Shown: piece after piece, positions 17,906 through 28,300 of the stretch
Layout of the letters: every line of letters begins with the position of its first letter
How positions within the stretch are numbered: position 1 is the first letter of the stretch
Source: Candidatus Haliotispira prima
GTDB lineage: Bacteria; Spirochaetota; Spirochaetia; SP-2023
DNA: 64,000 nucleotides
Assembly: GCA_029867005.1 (NCBI GenBank)
Contig: CP123443.1
Span: 682,001-746,000, forward strand
Reading direction: 5' to 3'
Notes under the pieces: model-generated
Told to the model about the DNA's origin: nothing
Database searches by the model: none
What the model saw: the letters and a program-made list of their open reading frames with translations, nothing else
Position numbers and translations under genes: made by a program

Positions 17906-18939
17906 ATGAAACAGGAGAAAACACTATTGACCGGTGACCGGCCAAACGGTACAATATCCAATATCCAATATCCAATATCCAATATCACACTACTTTAGAA
18001 AATAGACATTTACTTCATCTCCCTGCAAACCGTCCTAAACCTTTTTATTCACTTCCTCTTCGTCTTTTACCCCTCTTTTTTCTGTCCGTTTTCGGTCTGT
18101 CTTTGCTCACCTGTGCTCCGCTGCCGGACACCGGTGACCCGCCCCCTGCTTCGGGCCCGACCCCGAAATACACGTTTACCATATCTTTCACCGGAATACA
18201 GGCTGTAGAACTGACCGCCAGTTCTGTTGAAGATATAACGATCAGTGCCATTGTGCGCTTAGCAGGTGAACCCGCCCCCGTTTGGGCGGATGTAGAGAAT
18301 AAAGTTGGCTTACTCAGCCGAAATATCGTAGCCGGTACCCCAAAACGCATCTTTACCGCCAAGCACTACGGCACCAATGACAACCTAAAGACCAATATTG
18401 GGGCCATGAGCGCAGCCGATATTTTACAGCCGGAAACGGCCTATAAGGTCTATGTTTTTCGCGATAAGAATGTAATTGAAACACTGCCTCTTACCACAGC
18501 AGCCATTCCGCCGCCGAGTGAGTTTCTTCCGTTGACACGTACAACATTCAGTGCCAACTTTGCGCCGAATGTACTGCCTTTTAATGCAGAGATAACTTAT
18601 AGTGCGAATAGTCAAAAAGGTCTCTATGAAGTGTATGGCAAAGAAGGAGAGGTTTTGTTGATGCCTCTGTATATGGAAGAAATATTAAATACCGGATGGT
18701 TCATTTCCAATGGTACTACGGTACTGGTGTCTACCTGTCGTTTATATTCTTGTTTACCTAATTCAGGTTATGCGGTGACACCGGAGTCTATTTACCAAAG
18801 TGTTGCTGTGGACACGTATCACAAAGTTCTTTTGGGCATTCAATCTTTTAACAGTACGCAAAAAGATGCAGGTGATGGGGAAATTAAAGACGGGGCAAGC
18901 GGACAAGTTTATCTTATCCGTTACATTGCAGATAAATAG
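17906..18939 (+). CDS. Phase-variable lipoprotein, copy 5 (divergent family D), out of frame here
   Basis: ATG at 17906; lipobox Cys (LLTC) codon at 18112-18114. It shares promoter, repeat, leader and the CAPLPDTGDPP start with family A, but the body is different: FTISFTGIQAVELTASS, then a segment with RLAGEPAPVWADVENKVG that resembles the RLA.EAAPTK.EA..SKG stretch of family B. It keeps the shared fibronectin-III-like signature DILQPETAYKVYVF followed by LTTAAIP. It may be a bridge between families A and B. The C-terminal half has three Cys residues (STCRLYSCLP), unusual in the locus. A short 72-codon frame after it (18800-19012) is not credible as a gene. Confidence 0.78.
17958..17985 (+). 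repeat. (CCAATAT)4 phase switch, copy 5
   Basis: Four perfect heptamers preceded by ACAATAT. Predicted ON state: 5 units. Confidence 0.85.
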
Positions 18940-19201
18940 AATGGTTGGAATGGGGCTAAAAAGCCCGCACCTCATCGGAGAGCAGTTCGACCTGCTGCCC
19001 CTTCCGGCCTAATAACTAAATGTCCGCCTCACCCATTTTTCTGAGCAGGTCTTTATAGCTGATTGTTGTCAAAATGTTGGCCATGTATACATACATATAT
19101 CCATGTAGGAACCTATGATTAAAAGGGTTTTGTGAGATAATCTATAATTTATCATACATCATGATACAAAAATAATCGAGCTGTATAAAAAAAATATATA
19201 T
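18940..19201. other. AT-rich intergenic region upstream of the giant lipoprotein
   Basis: No gene seen. The sequence becomes strongly AT-rich from about 19080, with several TATA-like stretches, then leads into the promoter at 19202. Confidence 0.4.
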
Positions 19202-19230
19202 TTGACAGGCTTCTTTCATTATGTTAGTAT
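19202..19230 (+). promoter_or_regulatory. Promoter of the giant lipoprotein gene
   Basis: Consensus -35 TTGACA (19202-19207), 17-base spacer, TAGTAT (19225-19230). It leaves an untranslated leader of about 150-200 bases. Unlike the neighbouring lipoproteins there is no CCAATAT array. Confidence 0.65.
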
Positions 19231-19387
19231 GTTTAGGTGGCAATGGGATACATTCAGCAGTCTGTTCTGCATCTGCTTTGGGAATCTGTTTTAAAATTGC
19301 TTTTATATTTTAGTTAATCTTATTATATATTCTGTATTTCAGCCAATTTATTTTGTATTTATTTAGCCGGACATCTGTATTGGAGTT

Positions 19388-22300
19388 GTGGTGCTTTACA
19401 GTCGTAAAAATACCTTTCCGGGGAGTCTTCCTGCCCGAATCATGATGACCATTGCCTTTTGGGCTCTGCTCATTTTTGTGTCCGGTTGTGAAGAATCCAC
19501 AAGTGACAGCCCTAAGGCTCCAAAATCCTATTTGGTGGTAAAGAAAGACCCGGTGGTTTCGGATGACGGGCGTTATGTCTTCGAGGTCACCAGCTTCGTC
19601 AGTGCCGATCAGATAATCTATGAAGAGGGGGATGTCCCCAAGGATAAATTGCAGGCACTTTGGGATTCCGCCGTGGTGCGCTGGGGTTTCCGCAAAAAGG
19701 ACAGCCCGGACCGTATCTACTGGGTTCAGAAAAACAGGGCGTACACAAAAGATGACGGGAATCAATACTCCATTGAGGTGGAGGAGAAAGACAAAGCAAA
19801 ATTTGCCCCGCAGGAACTGCCGGCCGTTCTGTTGCAGGTGCCGGAAAGCAATCTCGAAATTTATGTGAAGGTCAGCGTGGAAAATCTTGACGTCACGGGG
19901 GCTTACGATCTTCCCGAGGACTTTAAGACTAAGATCATGCAGCTCACCGAGCTGTCCGGTCGGGTGTTCAATTTCTCCTCGCTGAGCAGCGGCTCGGGAC
20001 GTTCAAAGATTGTCGCCGGTGCCGGCATTCATTATATCCACAGGGACACCGGTAAGATTTTTCATACGTTTTCGGATGTGGGAGGGGACTACCGCATTTC
20101 GGTGCAGTACTACGGTGTGTTTTTTCGGGTGGTGCTGACTCACAACATGGCCCCTCTCGTTTCTTCTTACACTCTGGACTACGTGAAGGGCCGCACCGTG
20201 GTTTTGCGCGAAGACCTCGGGGTCAATGAGCTTGCCGCCGGGGTGACCGTGGCCGAAAGTCAGCTCTACGATATCAGTTCGGGTGTTTTGGGGACTCCGC
20301 CCGCCGGCGGTACGCCGGTGAGCGGCAGCACGGTTGATTCGCGCAACACGAAGATGATTCCGGGGGCCTTTCTGTTGTTCTACGACAGGAGCGGTCAGCG
20401 CATCTACTTTCTGAAATCGGGTGCGGACGGGCGTTTCAGTTTCAGTTTGCCGGCGGTCTCTGCGAACCCGGCAACAACGGGAAGTTCCCCGGGTGACAGT
20501 AACTCGTTTTTTTCCTTTATTCCGGGGGCCTACGGCTATACGTCAATCAATGGCTACATAGTCCTCAGCGGGCAGAATACGCCCTCAGCGGTTCTGGGGG
20601 TGGTGGGTTTTGAGCCGAAGATCGGGATTCAGATTTCTGACATGGACAGTGACGGTTTGCTTGCGCATCGGGATCTGAATGACAAAAACTGGGACTATGA
20701 CGGGGACGGTATTCCGGACGGTGCGGATGTGGATATCGACGGGGACGGGACGAAGGATAACGGCAAAGACAGTGACGGAGACGGGATTAACAACATATCC
20801 GATGCCGGTGCCGGCGACCCGGATGCCGACAGAGACGGTATTAAAGATGCGAAGGATACGATAGATAACAGAAAAGATCAGGATAAAGACGGTCTGCCCG
20901 ATGACATCGATCCCAATGACGGTAATCCGGATACCGACGGGGACGGTATTCCGGACGGCGCAGACGTGGATGTCAATAATGACGGAATAAAAGACAACGG
21001 TAAAGATACCGACGGAGACGGTATCAACGACCGTGCGGATATGGACGCAGACGGAGACGGCAGCCCGGATGCGGGTAAGCCGGACGCGGACCGTGACGGC
21101 CTGAGCGATGTTTTGGACCCTGTGAATAATAATGCGGATGCGGATAAAGACGGCCTGCCCGATGATGTTGACCCGAATGATCATAACTGGGACACAGACG
21201 GTGACACCATTCCGGACGGCGCGGACGCGGATGTCAACGGAGACGGGACCAATGATAACGGCAGTGATACGGACAGGGACGGTATCAATGATCGCTCCGA
21301 TGTGGATGTGGACGGAAACGGCAGTCCGGATACGGGCAAGACGGACAGTGACACAGACGGCATCCGCAACAGTACGGACACGATAGACAACAATATGGAT
21401 GCGGACAGGGACGGGCTGCCTGACGGGATTGACCCGAACAACAACAATCCGGATGTGGACGGGGACGGTATTCCGGACGGTTCGGATGTGGATGTCAATG
21501 GTGACGGGACCAATGACAACGGTATTGATACCGACGGTGACGGTATCAATGATGCCAATGACGGGACAGACAGGAGCAGTGACAAAGACAAGGACGGTTT
21601 GCCGGACACATCAGACCCGAATGACAATAACCGGGACACCGACGGCGACGGTATCCCGGACGGTGTGGACGTGGATGTCAACGGTGACGGGACGGCTGAC
21701 AACGGCACGGATACCGACGGCGACGGTATCCGTGATCGGGCGGATGCAAACTCCAATCCGGGGAAGGCGGACAGTGACGGCGACGGCATTATTGACCTCT
21801 ACGACCTGGCAGATAACAGACAGGACGCAGACAAAGACGGTCTGCCCGATGCGTTAGACACGAACAGCAAGAATTGGGACACAGACGGGGACGGCATCCC
21901 GGACGGTGCGGATGTCGATGCGGACGGGAACAAGGTCCCGGAAAACGGTACTGATTCGGACCGTGACGGTATCAATGACCATTCGGACAGCAATTCCCAT
22001 CCGGCTAAGGGTGACAGGGACAGTGACGGTATTATTGACGATGTCGATACGATAGACAACAGGCAGGATGCGGATACAGACGGTCTGCCCGATGACATTG
22101 ACCCGAATGATAAGAATTGGGATACGGACGGGGATGCCATTCCGGACGGTGCGGACGTGGATGTCAACGGGGACGGGACCAATGACAATGGTATTGATAC
22201 CGACGGAGACGGTATCAATGATCGGGTTGATACAGATGCAAACCCGGGGAAGAGCGACAGTGACGGCGACGGCATCATTGACGAGTTTGATACCATAGAT

Positions 22301-25300
22301 AACAGACTGGATGAGGACAACGACGGTTTGCCCGATGCGATTGACCCGAACGATTCGAACATCGATACGGACGGCGACGGCATTAAAGACGGCGATGATG
22401 TGGATGTGAACGGAGACCGAATCCCGGATAACGGCAGAGATGCCGACAATGACGGTATTCGGGACGGTCTGTCCGGTTCGCGGAAGCCCAGGTTGTCCTG
22501 GGATACTGTGGCGACCACGAACACCCGGGATGCCAACGGAGGCAAATTCGACTTTGGCGGCAGTCCCGTGACGGTGAATCTGCGCATCGTTGCGGAGGCA
22601 TTCGGGGACAGCAGCTTTACCTACAAGTGGTTCCGGGGCACCACGGTGGCCGGGGCAATATTGGACAGCAGTCAGACCGGTGCGTCGGCAGACTTTCGGC
22701 TGAACAGCCCCGGTCTGAACGTGATTGTGGTCAAAGTCCGAAATTCCGGCGGTGAATCTGTTCTGTCCAAAACCTACGATCTGAACAAACCGCCTTACGG
22801 TTTGAGGATCACATCGCCGAGTGCGGGCCGGTCTGTAAATCTCAATGCGGGTGCAGCCGTTCCCCTGAGTGCCACTGCGACTGAAGACGATGCAGGTCAG
22901 ACACTGAGTTACAGTTGGCTGATTGCCCCGGGGCGGGCGGTTACGGCAGCCTCTGCTTTCAGCGCGCTGATTGTCGGTGCGGACAGTACCTATGTCTTTA
23001 CGCAGACTGCGGGGGATTATACCCTGAAAGCACGGGCATCGGACACAGACGGCGGCAGCACAGAGGGAACGGTCAGCGTGACTCTGACCGGGGATGCTTC
23101 GGGCTTGAACTCGGGTACCCGGCCGGGTATCGCGGCCGGCTCGGGTTCGACCCGCGCGGCTCCGCAGAACAACCCGCTTAGCGGTGACGGTTCTGCAATC
23201 AGCAGTGCCGCCGTAACGGTGAATAATGTCGTCCGGGAGAACGGCGGTGTCGGGATTCGGTCGGTGAGCTGGCAGGTAGACGGCGTAACCCAAACAGGTA
23301 CAACGGCCTTTACTTCCGGTCGGTCTGCGTACGGCGAGACCTTTACCATCCGCAATCCGGCCAGGCCCCACACCATCACTATGGTTGCGGTCAATAATCT
23401 TGGGGAGGAGACGCACCGGAGCCAGACCTACTATCTGAATCAGGCTCCGGAGTTTGACGAGTCCGTGACCGCCGTCACGGTGCAGTCCTATGACATTCCG
23501 ACAGCGCAGAGCCTAAGCGTGAAGGCTGCGGATGCCAACGGCGGGACACTGACCTATACGGCTTCGGTCGCATCCGGTTTCAATGTGCCGAATACCGGAA
23601 CGTACAGGGACCTGGGCCCGGGCCTTAAGAACCCGGCAGGTGTTACCGGGGTTCTGCCGCTGAATTTCGACATTGGCCTGCGTGTGGGAAGCTACACCCT
23701 GCGCATTGTTGTCAGCGATCAACACGGAGGTGCCCGGGACGTATTGCTGCGCAATATCAGACTCACAGGTGCCCGAGCCCTCCCCACACCGGTTCTGCGG
23801 ACCGGAATAGTGACGGCAACGAGTGTGGCACTGAGTTGGAACAGTGTTGCCAACGCCGACAGTTATACACTGTCCCGGACAGGCAGCAGCGCAACGATAA
23901 CAAAGGGCGGCAGCGAGACCGGCCACACTTTCACAGGTTTGGCAGCCGGGAGCCTGTATACTTTCTCTGTCACGGCAAACGGTACGAGTGGCTATTCAGA
24001 CAGCGATGCCGGCACGGCGCAGGTGAGGACATCCGGCCAAAAGATTGCCGTCACCACACCGGTTCTGCGGACCGGCGCGGTGACGGCAACGAGCGTGACA
24101 CTGAGTTGGAACAGTGTTGCCAACGCCGGCAGCTATACACTCTCCCGGTCAGGCAGCAACGTGACGGTGACGAAGGGCGGCAGCGAGACCGGCCACACTT
24201 TCACAGGTTTGGCAGCCGGTAGCCTGTATACTTTCTCTGTCACGGCACACGGTACGAGTGGCTATTCAGACAGCGATGCCGGCACGGCACAGGTGAGGAC
24301 ATCCGGCCAAAAGATTGCCCTCACCACACCGGTTCTGCGGACCGGCACGGTGACGGCAACGAGCGTAACACTCAGTTGGAACAGTGTTGCCAACGCCGGC
24401 AGCTATACACTCTCCCGGTCGGGCAGCAACGTGACGGTGACAAAGGGCAGCAGCGAGACCGGCCACACTTTTACAGGTTTGACAGCCGGGAGCAGGTATA
24501 CCTTCACCATCACGGCAGACGGTACGGGTCTCTATTCAGACAGCGATGCCGGCACGGCACAGGCGACCACATCCGCTCAAAGAATTGTCCTCCCCACACC
24601 GGTTCTGCGGACCGGCGCGGTGACGGCAACGAGCGTAACACTGAGTTGGAACAGTGTTGCCAACGCCGGCAGCTATACACTCTCCCGGTCGGGCAGCAAC
24701 GTGACGGTGACGAAGGGCAGCAGTGGGACAAGCCACACTTTTACAGGTTTGGCAGCCGGGAGCAGGTATACCTTCACCATCACGGCACACGGTACGGGTC
24801 TCTATTCAGACAGCGAGGCCGGCACGGCACAGGCGACCACATCCGCTCAAAGAATTGCCCTCCCCACACCGGTTCTGCGGATCGGCACAGTGACGGCAAC
24901 GAGTGTGACACTGAGTTGGAACAGCGTTGCCAACGCTGTCAGCTATACACTCTCCCGGTCGGGCAGCAACGTGACGGTGACGAAGGGCAGCAGCGAAACC
25001 GGCCACACTTTTACAGGTTTGACAGCCGGGAGCAGGTATACCTTCACCATCACGGCACACGGTACAGGCCTCTACTCAGACAGCGATGCCGGCACGGCAC
25101 AGGTGACCACATCCGCTCAAAAGATTGCCCTCCCCACACCGGTTCTGCGAACCGGCACAGTGACGGCAACGAGTGTGACACTGAGTTGGAACAGCGTTGC
25201 CAATGCCGGCAGCTATACACTCTCCCGGTCGGGCAGCAACGTGACGGTGACGAAGGGCAGCAGTGGGACAAGCCACACTTTTACAGGTTTGGCAGCCGGG

Positions 25301-28300
25301 AGCCTGTATACTTTCACCATTACAGCACACGGTACGGGTCTCTATTCAGACAGCGAGGCCGGCACGGCACAGGCGAGGACATCCGGCCAAAAGATTGCCC
25401 TCACCACACCGGTTCTGCGGACCGGAATAGTGACGGCAACGAGTGTGACACTCAGTTGGAACAGTGTTGCCAACGCAGCCGGCTATACACTCTCCCGGAC
25501 AGGCAGCAGTGCAACGGTGACGAAGGGCGGCAGCGATACCGGCCACACTTTCACAGGTTTGGCAGCCGGGAGCCTGTATACTTTCTCTGTCACAGCAAAC
25601 GGTACGAGTGGCTATTCAGACAGCGATGCCGGCACGGCACAGGTGAGGACATCCGGCCAAAAGATTGCCGTCACCACACCGGTTCTGCGGACTGGCACGG
25701 TGACGGCAACGAGCGTGACACTCAGTTGGAACAGCGTTGCCAACGCCGGCAGCTATACACTCTCCCGGTCGGGCAGCAACGTGACGGTGACGAAGGGCGG
25801 CAGCGAAACAAGCCATACTTTTACAGGTTTGACAGCCGGGAGCAGGTATACCTTCACCATTAAGGCGCACGGTACGGGTCTCTATTCAGACAGCGATGCC
25901 GGCACGGCACAGGCGACCACATCCGCTCAAAAGATTGCCCTCCCCACACCGGTTCTGCGGACCGGAACGGTGACGGCAACGAGCGTAACACTGAGTTGGA
26001 ACAGCGTTGCCAACGCCGACAGCTATATACTCTCCCGGTCGGGCAGCAACGTGACGGTGACGAAGGGCGGCAGCGAAACAAGCCATACTTTTACAGGTCT
26101 GACAGCCGGGAGCAGGTATACCTTCACCATTAAGGCGCAAGGTAGGGGTCTCTATTCAGACAGCGATGCCGGCACGGCACAGGCGACCACATCCGCTCAA
26201 AAGATTGCCCTCCCCACACCGGTTCTGCGGACCGGCACGGTGACGGCAACGAGCGTGACACTGAGTTGGAATAGCGTTGCCAACGCCGGCAGCTATACAC
26301 TCTCCCGGTCGGGCAGCAACGTGACGGTGACGAAGGGTAGCAGTGCGACAAGCCACACTTTTACAGGTTTGACAGCCGGCACCGGGTATACCTTTACTGT
26401 CACAGCACGTGGTACGGGCAGCTACTCAGACAGCCGGGCCGGTACCCGACAGGTGAGCACATCCACTCAGGATCTTGTCGCACCGGTTTTGCGGGTCGGA
26501 ACGGTGACGACAACGAGTGTGACACTGAGTTGGAACAGTGTTGCCAACGCCCTCAGCTATACACTCTCCCGGTCGGGCAGCAGTGTGCCTGTAATAAAGG
26601 GCAGCAGTGCGACAGGCCATACCTTCACAGGTTTGACAGCTAATACTCTGTATACCTTCTCTGTCGCAGCACTGAGTTCCGGTTCTTATTCAAACAGTGC
26701 CCCCGGTCTGGCAGAGGTGCGTACACTCCGGCAAAAGCTTGCCACACCGGTTCTGCGGACCGGCACGGTGACGAAAACGAGTGTGACACTGCACTGGAAC
26801 AGTGTTACCAACGCCGCCGACTATATACTGTCCCGGTCGGGCAGCAACGTGAATATAATGAAGGGGAGCACCGATACAAGCCACACTTTCACAGGTTTGG
26901 TCTTCGGCAGCCCGTATACTTTTACTGTCACGGCACGTGGTACGGGCTCCTACACAAACAGCGATAGCAGCAGTAAACAGGTGAGTACCTCCAAACAGGA
27001 GCTTGCCGCACCGGTTCTGCGGGCCGAAACGGTGACGCTAACGAGTGTGACACTGCGCTGGAACAGTGTTGCCAATGCGGGCAGCTATATATTGTTCCTG
27101 GCCGGCAGCGAAGTGACGGTAACGAAGGGCAGCGAGGATACAGAACACACCTTTGCAGGCTTAACAGGGGACAGATTCTATACCTTCTTTATCACGGCAC
27201 GTGGTTTGGGGGCCTACGCAGACAGCAAGGTCGGCACGGTGCAGGCGAGCACATTCAGACGAAAGCTTGGCACACCGGTGCTGCGCACCGGCGCGGTAAC
27301 GGCAACGAGTGTGACAGTGCATTGGGAAAGTGTTGCCAACGCCGGCAGCTACAGATTGTCCCGGTCGGACCCGAACGCAGCGATAGCGTCGAAGAGCGGT
27401 AGCGATACAAGCCACACGTTTACAAATTTGAGAATCAACACCCTGTACACCTTCACTCTTACGGCACGTGGTACGGGTCTCTACTCAGACAGTGATGCCG
27501 GAACTATACAGGCGAAGACATCCAGACAAAAGCTTGCCACACCGGTGCTGCGCACCGGCACGGTGACGGATACGAGTGTGACAGTGCAATGGAACAGTGT
27601 TGCCAACGCCGACAGCTACAGCTTGTCCCGTTCGGGCAGCAACGTGAATATAACGAAGGGGAGGAGCAGTACAAGCCACACTTTCACAGGTTTAACAGCC
27701 AACAGTCTGTATACCTTTACCCTTATCGCGCGTGGTACGGGTGCCTACTCAGACAGCGATGGGGGCACCCGACAGGTGCGCACACTCCGGCAAAAGCTGA
27801 CCACACCGGTGCTGCGCACCGGCACGGTGACGAAAACGAGCGTGACTCTGAACTGGAACAGTCTTGCCAACGCCGCCGGCTATACATTGTCCCGGACGGG
27901 CAGCAACGTGAATATAATGAAAGGGAGCAGCAGTACAAGCCACACTTTCACAGGTTTAACAGCCAACAGTCTGTATACCTTTACCCTTATCGCGCGTGGT
28001 ACGGGTGCCTATTCAGACAGTGATGGGGGCACTGTAGAGGTACGCACACTCCGGCAAAAGCTGGCCGTGCCGGTGCTCCGCACCGGCACAGTGACGGATA
28101 CGAGTGTGACAGTGCACTGGAACAGTGTTGCCAATGCCGGGAGCTACAGAGTGTCCCGGATGGACAGCAGCCTGCCCCCGGTGCTCATTTCCGGCGAAGG
28201 GCCGAGCTACAGTGTGCCTCAGACGGGCAGCAGCGTGACGGTAACGAAGGGTAGCAGCAGTACAAGCCATACCTTCGAAGGTTTAGCAGCCGACAGCCTG

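Noticed and set aside
21854..23416. A 520-codon minus-strand frame in the giant gene
   Set aside because: Shadow of the Asp-rich repeats.
24376..25863. A 495-codon frame overlapping the FN3 repeats
   Set aside because: It exists only because the 270-base repeats are a multiple of three; it lies out of frame inside the giant gene and its protein has no recognisable features.
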